Source of the DNA: JBATTK01 sp049670505
Lineage (GTDB): Bacteria > Bacteroidota > Bacteroidia > Flavobacteriales > Flavobacteriaceae
Reading direction: 5' to 3'
DNA length: 17,911 nt
Assembly (NCBI GenBank): GCA_049670505.1
Contig: JBATTK010000029.1
Location: 1 to 17,911, forward strand
A model generated the notes under the pieces. That model was not told the origin of the DNA, did no database searches, and saw nothing but the letters and a program-made list of their open reading frames with translations. The position numbers and the translations under genes are program-made. Below are positions 1-7,130 of this stretch, piece by piece. The first letter of the stretch is position 1. Every line of letters starts with the position of its first letter.

Positions 1-1
1 A

Positions 2-161
2 GAACTCGTTTAAACTTTTTCAATTGGCTAAAAAATTACCCTTTTTCACCCATTTTTTGTATTCTTTTCCTTCCGTAGCTCTGCTATGCAACTCAAAAAA
101 ACCTTCAACTGGGCAAAAAATTGCTAAATTTCGCTATAATCCAAAACGTTTAAACGAGTTC
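2..161. repeat. Long imperfect palindromic (MITE/REP-like) element
   Basis: The ends are perfect 14-base inverted repeats (gaactcgtttaaac at 2-15, its reverse complement at 148-161). The centre is a six-pair stem with a three-base loop (74-79 pairing with 83-88, one G-T pair). Between them the arms still pair in patches, for example 42-46 with 115-119 and 49-52 with 110-113. The unit therefore reads as one long degenerate hairpin with no open reading frame of its own, which is the look of a non-autonomous mobile repeat or an intergenic palindromic repeat. Only one base lies to the left, so a target-site duplication cannot be tested. It ends about ten bases before the signal-peptide codons of the next gene. 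Confidence 0.6.
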
Positions 162-170
162 AGTAAAAAG

Positions 171-593
171 ATTGCAAAGAACAACACAGCATTCCTGGCC
201 CTGTTCATCTTCCTATCCGTAACAGCTACGATATATGCCCAACAAATGACACCTGAACAAGTAGTACAAAAACAGCTCGAGGCATACAACCAAAGAGATA
301 TTGAAAAATTTATGTCCGTTATTGATCCGGAAGTGGTTTTTTATAATTTTTCAGACGGCAAGAAAACTATGGAGGGGGCTTCTGCCTGTAGAGCATTCTA
401 CACCTCACTTTTTGAAGCATCGCCCAAATTACATTCCACCATTTTAACGCGTACGGTTTTCGGCAATAAAGTATTGGATCATGAAAGTATCAGCGGTAGA
501 AATGGAAAGGAAGGGCTTCTAGAATTGCTTCTCATCTATGAAGTACACAACGAGAAAATTATTGAAGTAACCGTACTTCGAAAGGAAGAATAA
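171..593 (+). CDS. Secreted SnoaL/NTF2-like protein, 5' end uncertain
   Basis: The reading frame gives a hydrophobic signal-peptide core (FLALFIFLSVTATIYA, probable cleavage before QQ) followed by about 115 residues with an NTF2-like start (TPEQVVQKQLEAYNQRDIEKFMSVI) and a DxxVVFYNFSDG segment. This is the size and pattern of SnoaL-like polyketide-cyclase/steroid-isomerase folds. Such proteins bind small ligands in a cone-shaped pocket; the substrate here is unknown. The start is problematic. The open frame runs upstream into the palindromic element to a TTG at 24, but those residues look like translated repeat. An ATT at 171 would give a well-formed signal peptide. The first ATG (246) would remove the signal peptide. 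I list the frame from 171 as the most sensible 5' limit; the original start may have been destroyed by the repeat. Function is not known beyond the fold. Confidence 0.6.
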   Translation: MAKNNTAFLALFIFLSVTATIYAQQMTPEQVVQKQLEAYNQRDIEKFMSVIDPEVVFYNFSDGKKTMEGASACRAFYTSLFEASPKLHSTILTRTVFGNKVLDHESISGRNGKEGLLELLLIYEVHNEKIIEVTVLRKEE

Positions 594-622
594 CTCAATA
601 CAGGTTCAATCACTTTTATTTG

Positions 623-630
623 TAGCTTTG
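623..630 (+). promoter_or_regulatory. Bacteroidota-type -7 box upstream of aldehyde dehydrogenase
   Basis: TAGCTTTG matches the TAnnTTTG -7 consensus of Bacteroidota housekeeping promoters exactly. It lies 37 bases before the ATG at 668, leaving a leader of about 30 bases. No clear TTTG -33 box is seen at the expected distance, so the call rests on the -7 box and its position. Confidence 0.5.
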
Positions 631-667
631 CCAAAAATCTAACAATACACCTTCAAAAAGTTATAAA

Positions 668-2221
668 ATGTCAAAAATTGCCTTAGAATTTGGTATCAAC
701 GATGCTTTGGAAGCATTGGGAATAAAAGAAATTAACGATGGCACCTCAACGGGCTCACATAATTTTTCATCCGGCGAAATTCTGGAATCGTACTCCCCGG
801 TAGACGGTGCATTGATCGGAAGCGTAAAAAGTACCTCGGCGGCCGATTATGAAAAGGTAATGGAAATAGCTACTGCCGCGTTTCCGGTCTGGCGAAAAAA
901 ACCTGCACCGCAGCGTGGGGAAATAGTACGCCAATTCGGGGATAAACTCCGCGAACTTAAAGCTCCTTTAGGTAAATTGGTTTCCTATGAGATGGGCAAG
1001 TCATATCAAGAAGGTTTGGGTGAGGTTCAGGAAATGATCGATATCTGTGATTTTGCCGTTGGCCTGTCCAGACAATTGCATGGACTTACGATGCATTCCG
1101 AAAGACCCGGACATCGCATGTACGAACAATACCATCCTTTGGGAGTTGTGGGTATTATTTCCGCTTTTAATTTCCCCGTGGCCGTTTGGGCCTGGAACAC
1201 GGCTTTGGCATGGATCTGCGGGGATGTTTGTATTTGGAAACCATCGGAAAAAACCCCCTTATGTGGTATTGCCTGTCAAAACATAGCGGCGGAAGTTTTT
1301 AAGGCAAACGGATTGCCAGAAGGTATTTCCTGTTTGATCAATGGGGATTACAAGGTAGGGGAATTCATGACGAACGATGGTCGTATTCCCCTGGTTTCCG
1401 CAACGGGATCTATCCGAATGGGCAAAATAGTGGCTCAGGCCGTTGCCGCCCGTTTAGGAAGATCCCTCTTGGAACTGGGAGGCAACAATGCCATTATCGT
1501 TACCCCTGATGCAGATATTAAAATGACCGTTATAGGGGCGGTTTTCGGTGCGGTGGGCACTGCCGGACAGCGTTGCACCTCTACACGTAGATTGATTATC
1601 CACGATACAATTTACGATAAGGTAAAAGATGCGATAGTAGATGCCTACCAACAACTTCGTATTGGAAATCCTTTGGATGAAAATAACCATGTAGGTCCTT
1701 TAATAGATACCGATGCGGTAGACGGATACAAAAAAGCGTTAAAAAAAGTTGTGGATGAAGGAGGAACGCTTGTTGTGGAAGGCGGCGTTATGGAAGGCGA
1801 GGGTTATGGAAGCGGATGCTATGTAAAACCTGCCATTGCCGAAGCTAAAAATTCATTTGAGATCGTACAGCATGAGACTTTTGCACCTGTTCTCTACCTA
1901 TTAAAATATTCCGGTGATGTGGAAAATGCCATTGCTTTACAAAATGGGGTGGTACAAGGCCTTTCATCGGCCATCATGACAAACAATCTGCGGGAAGCGG
2001 AACGTTTTTTAAGTCATGCAGGCAGTGATTGTGGGATTGCCAATGTTAATATCGGAACTTCCGGTGCCGAGATCGGCGGTGCCTTCGGTGGTGAAAAGGA
2101 AACCGGTGGCGGACGTGAGTCCGGATCTGATGCCTGGAAAGTGTATATGCGCAGGCAGACCAATACCATTAATTATACTACGGAATTACCGCTGGCACAG
2201 GGTATTAAATTTGATCTGTAA
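668..2221 (+). CDS. ALDH7-type aldehyde dehydrogenase (piperideine-6-carboxylate / aminoadipate semialdehyde type)
   Basis: At 517 residues this is a full-length NAD(P)-dependent aldehyde dehydrogenase. Visible catalytic features are Asn168 in SAFNFP, Lys191 in WKPSEKTP, general base Glu269 in LLELGGNN, and catalytic Cys303 in GTAGQRCTSTRRL. The GGNN after the glutamate and the AGQRCTSTRR context are hallmarks of ALDH7 (antiquitin, AmaB/Pcd). Family members oxidise alpha-aminoadipic semialdehyde, in equilibrium with piperideine-6-carboxylate, in lysine breakdown, and also act on other aldehydes such as betaine aldehyde. The gene appears to be monocistronic: a -7 box precedes it and two strong hairpins follow it. 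No lysine aminotransferase or saccharopine gene is adjacent, so the pathway assignment is from family only. The enzyme should be cytoplasmic. Confidence 0.9.
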   Translation: MSKIALEFGINDALEALGIKEINDGTSTGSHNFSSGEILESYSPVDGALIGSVKSTSAADYEKVMEIATAAFPVWRKKPAPQRGEIVRQFGDKLRELKAPLGKLVSYEMGKSYQEGLGEVQEMIDICDFAVGLSRQLHGLTMHSERPGHRMYEQYHPLGVVGIISAFNFPVAVWAWNTALAWICGDVCIWKPSEKTPLCGIACQNIAAEVFKANGLPEGISCLINGDYKVGEFMTNDGRIPLVSATGSIRMGKIVAQAVAARLGRSLLELGGNNAIIVTPDADIKMTVIGAVFGAVGTAGQRCTSTRRLIIHDTIYDKVKDAIVDAYQQLRIGNPLDENNHVGPLIDTDAVDGYKKALKKVVDEGGTLVVEGGVMEGEGYGSGCYVKPAIAEAKNSFEIVQHETFAPVLYLLKYSGDVENAIALQNGVVQGLSSAIMTNNLREAERFLSHAGSDCGIANVNIGTSGAEIGGAFGGEKETGGGRESGSDAWKVYMRRQTNTINYTTELPLAQGIKFDL

Positions 2222-2226
2222 TCAAA

Positions 2227-2269
2227 AGACCCGCTGCCTCTTTGGTGGGATCAAAGCGGCAGCGGGTCT
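2227..2269 (+). terminator. Strong hairpin terminator after aldehyde dehydrogenase
   Basis: A perfect 12-base inverted repeat (agacccgctgcc at 2227-2238 pairing with 2258-2269) starts five bases after the stop. A second stem inside the loop (ctttg 2240-2244 with caaag 2252-2256) extends the helix. There is no T-run directly after it, so it may act as a 3'-end stabiliser as well as a terminator. Confidence 0.65.
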
Positions 2270-2309
2270 ATCTAACCAACTAAACTAACTAACTCAAACT
2301 ATATTTTAT

Positions 2310-2358
2310 AAACCCTATCTCAATGCCGGATCTTTGTCGGGAGAAATAGGGTTTTCCT
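2310..2358 (+). terminator. Second hairpin with T-tract
   Basis: aaaccctat at 2310-2318 pairs perfectly with atagggttt at 2346-2354; short inner stems (2319-2321 with 2341-2343, 2326-2328 with 2338-2340) add to it. The stem runs into a TTTT tract and then CC. It lies about 40 bases after the first hairpin, forming a tandem terminator. Confidence 0.6.
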
Positions 2359-2589
2359 TATTGAGACTGCTAAATTCTTAATTATTCCCGAGTTACCCCC
2401 ATACCATTTTATAGTTGGTCGGAAAAACTGTATATCCGGTACCATACCTTATTTTTTTTGTAATACAAGATGTCCAAACCGCTCTTTTCACATATTTTTA
2501 ATAGGAAGATAAGTATTTGATAAGTAAGATTTAAAGTAGAAAATTTAACATTTTTAAGATTTTTTTATACATTGTATGCTAAACCCTAA

Positions 2590-3510
2590 ATGATTTTAAC
2601 CATGACGAGAACAACTACAAACCTTCTGCTCATGCTTTTTACCGTTCTGGGCGGCACCTACGCTTTCATTACATTCTGCAGTGAATGCGGTGCGGTGGAA
2701 GAAGCGCCCATTGTAAAGGAAGAGGTACTAGCTCCGCCCGTTCCGGAAGCAACATCCTATCCATTTGCCTTTAAAAGTGGGGACTATGCCTATGATGTAA
2801 ACGACAATTTTAATTTTAATATGTCGTCTTCGGCTATCCTGGCCCCTCTATCTCAAAAGGTTGAGGGCGGCATTATCAGTTTAAAGGCTTTCTTAACGGA
2901 AAACACCGACAAGGCAATCAACATAACCGGATATTATAAGAACAATGAAACCAATAGTTCCGCTTTTCCCAATCTTGGATTGGCAAGGGCGAACGCAGTA
3001 AAGAACTATCTGGTTTCCAAGGAAATCCCTTCTATACAAATTAATACGATGGGGGAATTGGCAGAGAGTATGGTAGCCAAGGACCATATATTCCTTGGCC
3101 CTATAGCCTATGACCTAGCCACCAAATCCGTTGATGCCGATGCCGAGTTGAAAGCGCTTTACGAAAAAATAAAGACCGACCCGTTAGTGCTTTATTTTGA
3201 AACAGGGGAAGCCTCCATTAATCTTACCGCAGCGCAACGACAAAAAATAGCGGATATTTCTAGATACCTGGATAAAGTGGAAGAGGCAACTACCATGGTC
3301 ATTGGGCATACCGATAATGTAGGCCTTAGAAGTTCCAATGTTGCACTTGGACAAGGCAGGGCAGATTTTGCAAAAACTTATCTCATCGAAAACGGAATTC
3401 CCGAAACCCGTATCCAAACTACTTCCGAAGGCCCAGACACGCCTATAGCGAACAATACCACCGAGGAAGGAAGGTCTAAGAACAGAAGAACGGTAATTAC
3501 ATTAAACTAA
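2590..3510 (+). CDS. Membrane-anchored OmpA-family protein with duplicated OmpA-like domain
   Basis: The 306-residue product has an N-terminal hydrophobic segment (about residues 9-29), a short acidic/proline linker and a canonical OmpA C-terminal domain (about 195-306). That domain shows LYFETGEASI at 201-210, GHTDNVG near 239-245, ALGQGRADFAKTYL near 252-265 and GRSKNRRTVI near the end, including the Asp and Arg that bind meso-diaminopimelate in peptidoglycan. Residues about 65-165 look like a degenerate first copy: a FNFNMSSSAIL strand, a NITGYY strand and a LGLARANAVKNYL helix. No lipobox precedes Cys30 or Cys33, so the hydrophobic stretch may be an uncleaved anchor. The ATG at 2602 (residue 5) is an equally good start. 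It is 26 bases before the helix-hairpin-helix gene and surely co-transcribed with it. The likely role is attachment of the envelope to peptidoglycan in the periplasm. Confidence 0.85.
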   Translation: MILTMTRTTTNLLLMLFTVLGGTYAFITFCSECGAVEEAPIVKEEVLAPPVPEATSYPFAFKSGDYAYDVNDNFNFNMSSSAILAPLSQKVEGGIISLKAFLTENTDKAINITGYYKNNETNSSAFPNLGLARANAVKNYLVSKEIPSIQINTMGELAESMVAKDHIFLGPIAYDLATKSVDADAELKALYEKIKTDPLVLYFETGEASINLTAAQRQKIADISRYLDKVEEATTMVIGHTDNVGLRSSNVALGQGRADFAKTYLIENGIPETRIQTTSEGPDTPIANNTTEEGRSKNRRTVITLN

Positions 3511-3536
3511 ATAACTAACCATAAAAAATAAAAAAG

Positions 3537-4079
3537 ATGGATTTTGCAAATATGAACATTTGGTGTTGGCTTATACCCCTTTTAGTAGGTGCACTCTGTG
3601 GCTATTTAGGCTATTTGATCGGTAAAGGCGGAAACACGACAATAGACAATGCTGCCGATTTAAAATCCCTAAAGGATAAAAACGCAAAATTGGAAGCAGA
3701 TCTTGCTACATGTAACAAAAAATTATCCGCGGACGCAAGTACTCCCGTAATCGAATCTCCTATTGTAGCGGCCACCATCCCCTTCAAGGCTAGTGCCGCG
3801 AAAGCTGCCTTCGGTAAGGCCGTGAAGCAAGATGACCTTAAAGTCGTAGAAGGTATAGGGCCAAAAATAGAAGGACTGTTCCACAATCATGATATTAAAA
3901 CATGGAAAGCATTATCGGAAGTTTTGGTTTCCAAATGCCAGGAAGTTTTAGAATCCGGTGGCGACCGTTATAAAATGCACGATCCGGCCTCGTGGCCTAT
4001 GCAAGCAAAGATGTGTTATGAAGGTAAATGGAAGGAACTTGCAAAATGGCAGCATGAACACAAACACGGAAAACTATAA
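3537..4079 (+). CDS. Membrane-anchored helix-hairpin-helix protein
   Basis: The 180-residue protein starts with a transmembrane helix (about 9-29, containing a GxxxG-like GALCGYLGYLIG). A charged coiled-coil-like stretch (40-63) and a linker follow. A helix-hairpin-helix element, DLKVVEGIGPKIEGLF, lies at about residues 100-115 and precedes a conserved tail with DPASWPMQAKMCYEGKW near 149-165. This layout matches Bacteroidota proteins often labelled as flap-endonuclease-like or ribosomal L21-like because of the hairpin motif. Nuclease residues are not visible, so binding rather than cleavage is more likely. Its pairing with the OmpA-like gene suggests both act at the cell envelope, with this domain facing either the periplasm or the cytoplasm; the sequence does not settle the orientation. 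Confidence 0.75.
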   Translation: MDFANMNIWCWLIPLLVGALCGYLGYLIGKGGNTTIDNAADLKSLKDKNAKLEADLATCNKKLSADASTPVIESPIVAATIPFKASAAKAAFGKAVKQDDLKVVEGIGPKIEGLFHNHDIKTWKALSEVLVSKCQEVLESGGDRYKMHDPASWPMQAKMCYEGKWKELAKWQHEHKHGKL

Positions 4080-4098
4080 ATCAAAAAAGGGATTGTCC

Positions 4099-4207
4099 AA
4101 AAAGTAGGGACTACTATCACTTATAACAAGGAGGGAACGTTAAACTGCCTTTCTCAAACCTATTTAGACCTAGCTCCATTGATATCTGGGGCCAAGCCCT
4201 ACTTTTT
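4099..4207. repeat. Inverted repeat in a convergent intergenic region
   Basis: aaaaagtaggg at 4099-4109 is matched perfectly by its reverse complement at 4197-4207, with 87 bases between. It fills the gap between two converging genes. It could be a two-way transcription end, or the terminal repeats of a small decayed insertion. The left boundary (gggattgtcc before the repeat) resembles insertion-sequence ends, but no transposase remnant is visible. Confidence 0.4.
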
Positions 4208-4220
4208 AAGCAGTTTCTTT

Positions 4221-5216
4221 TTATATAATTCCGTTAGCGTCCACCCATTTAAAACGATATTGATCCTCTGGAAATTTCATACGCTCGGAAATTCGTTGTA
4301 AGCGTTCCGGTAATTTCATTAAGTAATCACGTGCCCTTTCCGCTTCATCTGAAAGACTTCTTAACGAGCCCAAATCCCAATACACATTCAATTTTTTTAA
4401 AATCTCGATATAATCCTGTGCCGTATATACGCCCAATCTTTGCGCACAATTGGAGAAAGTCTCAAATGCCTCCCCGATATTTCCCCCGGATTCCCTTAAA
4501 AAATGCGCAGGCATTACAATTTTCTTTTTCATCATATCGGCAAATGCCAATAGCATACCACTGGGATCCTGACCAAAAATAGTTTTAACAAATTCCCTAT
4601 AGGCCAAATGATGGCGCATCTCGTCGCCGGCTATAATGGTACACATTTTTCCCAACAGCAGATTCCCCTTCTTCTTGGCCATCTGTCCTACTCTTTTATG
4701 CGAAATATTGGTGGCCAATTCTTGAAAAGTGGTATAGACAAAGTTTTTATAGGGATCTCTGTCGGTTCCAATATCAAAACCGTCGCCGATCAAATGCTGG
4801 GTGGTGACTTCCATCTCCCTCATGTTTACCCTACCGGATAGATATAGGTACTTGTTCAAAACATCGCCATGCCTATTTTCCTCGGCAGTCCATAAACGCA
4901 CCCATTTGGACCATCCATTTGTATTATCCCCATGTTGGTTTATCCCTTCAACATCCATCAACCATGATTCGTAGGTGGGTAATGCTTCTTCGGTAATGGT
5001 ATCCGCTACCATGGTGACCCAGAAGTCATATCCCAATTCTTTGGATTCCTCACGTATCTGATGCACTTCATCAAAAAAGTTTTCATTCTGGGAATTCGGA
5101 AGAAAATCGGATGGTTGCCATATTTCTTCTATCGGAATAAGGAAAGAATCAATGAATCCCCCTACCTTATCCTCTATTGCATTCATTACTTCTAACCTAA
5201 TGTTCTTGGAAGACAT
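4221..5216 (-). CDS. Soluble acyl-[acyl-carrier-protein] desaturase
   Basis: The 331-residue product belongs to the ferritin-like di-iron acyl-ACP desaturases (plant stearoyl-ACP desaturase family, PF03405). All expected iron ligands are present: Glu76 in TEEALPTY, Glu113 and His116 in EENRHG, Glu166 in FQELAT, Glu199 and His202 in DEMRHH. Long segments (WTAEENRHGDVLNKYLYLSG, LAFADMMKKKI, QRLGVYTAQDY) closely follow the plant enzymes. The reaction inserts a cis double bond into saturated acyl-ACP using O2 and reduced ferredoxin, which raises membrane fluidity. It is the last gene of a minus-strand unit, 55 bases after the phosphoesterase. The regiospecificity (delta-9 or other) cannot be read from the sequence. 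The second motif is DEMRHH rather than the usual DEKRHE, which does not alter the ligands. Confidence 0.92.
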   Translation of the reverse strand: MSSKNIRLEVMNAIEDKVGGFIDSFLIPIEEIWQPSDFLPNSQNENFFDEVHQIREESKELGYDFWVTMVADTITEEALPTYESWLMDVEGINQHGDNTNGWSKWVRLWTAEENRHGDVLNKYLYLSGRVNMREMEVTTQHLIGDGFDIGTDRDPYKNFVYTTFQELATNISHKRVGQMAKKKGNLLLGKMCTIIAGDEMRHHLAYREFVKTIFGQDPSGMLLAFADMMKKKIVMPAHFLRESGGNIGEAFETFSNCAQRLGVYTAQDYIEILKKLNVYWDLGSLRSLSDEAERARDYLMKLPERLQRISERMKFPEDQYRFKWVDANGII

Positions 5217-5271
5217 AATTTCTTTTTTGTAAATATCCCCAATAAAATTGGAAAATGCTCACAATGGTCTA

Positions 5272-5997
5272 TTAATTTCTTCCATTTTCATTGGGATAGA
5301 GCGTATAAACCGGTTCACTCTGCCATATTTCCTTGGTAGCTACGTCCATTATGGACAAGGGACCCTTAAAGGCGGCACCCGTGTCTATATTCCAAACATT
5401 GGCGGCATGCTGTGGAACGGTCTTCCCAATTCGTGTCACAGGGGTGTGCCCAATATAAATTTCCGAATAATTTGTCAATCGCTGAGGATAAAGAACGTTA
5501 TCCTGTGAAAGAACGGGGTTTAAGGATAGGGCCAATTCCCATAGCGTTCTGTCCCAATAGAATGTTTTTGTGAAATACTCATGTGCAACACCTTTTAGAT
5601 TGGTAAAGCCCGCATGAAGAAACAAGCGGTTACTTTCATCCAAATAATAGTTCTGTAAGTCCTTATAAAATTCGATGTGCGATCGTAGGGTACTGCGATC
5701 CGCATCGCTATAGGATTCCATTGTGGTCTTGCCCCCGTGTTGAAACCAAACCGGATTGTCCTCTCCGGTAGATAACCAATCATGGCAGAGTTCATCATGG
5801 TTACCTCGTAAAAAAGTACATTTATGGGTGGATTTCAGTCTAATCAGAAAATTGACCGTTTCCACCGCTTGGCTCCATCCGTCTACATAGTCCCCTAAAA
5901 AAACAAGATGGTCCCCGGAAGTAACCCCAGCTCTTTCCAATGCCTGGCGAAGCGCCCTTAATCCCGAATGTATATCTCCTACTACAAGTGTTCTCAT
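5272..5997 (-). CDS. PPP-like metallophosphoesterase
   Basis: The 241-residue protein carries the full calcineurin-like metal-binding set: GDIHSG (Asp8, His10), GDYVDG (Asp36), GNHDE (Asn66, His67), HAG (His128) and GHTP (His184). This is the pattern of bacterial PPP-type serine/threonine or bis-nucleotide phosphatases (PrpA/ApaH-like); GDYVDGW replaces the usual GDYVDRG, so the phosphate-binding Arg of true PPP enzymes is lacking at that point. The substrate is unknown. I chose the ATG at 5997 over an upstream one at 6063. It puts the motif near the N terminus as in the family, and it overlaps the stop of the preceding gene as ATGA, typical of translational coupling. The enzyme should be cytoplasmic, acting with the SPFH and zinc-ribbon proteins of the same unit. 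Confidence 0.85.
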   Translation of the reverse strand: MRTLVVGDIHSGLRALRQALERAGVTSGDHLVFLGDYVDGWSQAVETVNFLIRLKSTHKCTFLRGNHDELCHDWLSTGEDNPVWFQHGGKTTMESYSDADRSTLRSHIEFYKDLQNYYLDESNRLFLHAGFTNLKGVAHEYFTKTFYWDRTLWELALSLNPVLSQDNVLYPQRLTNYSEIYIGHTPVTRIGKTVPQHAANVWNIDTGAAFKGPLSIMDVATKEIWQSEPVYTLYPNENGRN

Positions 5998-7076
5998 TGT
6001 GCAAAAATCGCAATTACAGCAATAATCAGTGCAATGAACAGGATTAAAAAAAATATTTTCCAAAATGAATACGGACGTGTCCCGCTTATGTTCCCCGTTT
6101 GACCATTGATATAAAAACGATATTGTTTGCCTTTATAACTATATGAGCTTAGGTATAAGGGCAAAAGAACATGCTTAAAGGTTTCGTTCGATAATTTGAT
6201 GTCCGTATGATGAATGCGTTGGGTATCACCACCGATATCACGTCTTATCCAATCATAAGCCCTATGTTTTGACTCTTGAAACGATTGATGGTGGCCATTT
6301 TTTAAGGATATTGTATATTTCTCGGTAACAAAACCTGCAAGATACTTGGAATTAAAAGGTACTAGTTCCTTAAGGTTCCAATGACTTATTTTGGACGGAA
6401 TCTCCTTTCTTTTTTTCTCGGAGGCATTGATCAGAATGTCATCTATAAAACCGTTTACGGAACCGGAGGCCGAAGACCATCGGGTTTTTCTAACTTGCCT
6501 GGTCTTTGTTCCATTCTTGGTCCTGTACCTTTGGGTCTCATAATAATAATCCCCTCGTTCCCCTTGGTACAGGACGTGTAGGTTTGCATCAAATGTCCAA
6601 TGTGGAATGTACAGACCATGAATACCTTCGGGATCCAAAGCGGCCCGTTTCAATTTATCCGGTGCGAACCAAATACCCTTGACCCAATTCTTAAAGATCG
6701 TTCTTGCCTTTTTATGGTCTAATTGAAATGGGACCAGGGCACCGGGCAGGATCCAACCTTCCTTCTCCGTATCCTCTTTTATCAAAGGTTCCCCACAATA
6801 GACACAATGTAGCGATTTGTAGTTTTCTTCTACATGCTGATTGGCACCACAATTCTTGCAACGGAGTAAATCTATGGTCTCCGTAAAAGCATTATCTCCT
6901 ACGGCCTTTAAATAATGCTGAAGTTCTAGTTCCTCAAAACTACTTTTGGCCTGCTCTATAAATTCCTCATAGCCACAATATTCACATTTTAATTGATGTG
7001 AACCCGGTTTATAATTGAGTTCGGCACCGCAATTGGCACAGGCTTTTTTTTGTTGGGAGTTAATGGTTTCTTCCAT
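5994..7076 (-). CDS. Double zinc-ribbon tail-anchored protein, YdjG-like
   Basis: The 360-residue product has two CxxC...CxxC zinc ribbons (Cys13/16/31/34 and Cys73/76/91/94). A conserved middle follows with VPFQLDHKKA, WVKGIWFAP, GLYIPHWTFDAN, YQGERGDYYYET and RRDIGGDTQRIH. One C-terminal transmembrane helix (about 339-359) ends the protein. This architecture is that of a widespread family often mislabelled as PriA helicase because of the ribbons. Bacillus subtilis YdjG, encoded with PspA and the SPFH protein YdjI, looks like a relative by domain layout. There is no helicase motif here. The tail anchor would leave the ribbons in the cytoplasm at the inner membrane. It lies 54 bases after the SPFH gene and overlaps the phosphoesterase start by four bases. 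Inference: a membrane docking factor for the SPFH protein. Confidence 0.8.
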   Translation of the reverse strand: MEETINSQQKKACANCGAELNYKPGSHQLKCEYCGYEEFIEQAKSSFEELELQHYLKAVGDNAFTETIDLLRCKNCGANQHVEENYKSLHCVYCGEPLIKEDTEKEGWILPGALVPFQLDHKKARTIFKNWVKGIWFAPDKLKRAALDPEGIHGLYIPHWTFDANLHVLYQGERGDYYYETQRYRTKNGTKTRQVRKTRWSSASGSVNGFIDDILINASEKKRKEIPSKISHWNLKELVPFNSKYLAGFVTEKYTISLKNGHHQSFQESKHRAYDWIRRDIGGDTQRIHHTDIKLSNETFKHVLLPLYLSSYSYKGKQYRFYINGQTGNISGTRPYSFWKIFFLILFIALIIAVIAIFAQ

Positions 7077-7130
7077 ATAGCTGTTATTCCCACTTTCGAG
7101 AGAGTCCTTTATAAAATAGTAACTAAGGTT

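Larger units (their letters stand above)
2222..2589. other. Non-coding stretch between aldehyde dehydrogenase and the OmpA-like gene
   Basis: These 368 bases hold the two hairpins described separately. After them comes an AT-rich region from about 2360 to the start codon that must contain the promoter of the OmpA-like/helix-hairpin-helix unit. I see no exact TAnnTTTG box; TACATTGT at 2568-2575 is a weak candidate without a -33 partner. No open frame of convincing quality and no RNA gene is visible. Confidence 0.55.

Noticed and set aside
24..170. TTG-initiated N-terminal extension of the SnoaL-like protein
   Set aside because: It lies almost entirely inside the palindromic element and precedes a well-formed signal peptide, so it is probably translated repeat rather than protein.
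5998..6063. Upstream ATG for the phosphoesterase
   Set aside because: It would add 22 Cys-rich residues before the usual N terminus; these overlap the transmembrane codons of the zinc-ribbon gene. The ATGA overlap at 5994-5997 is a better start.
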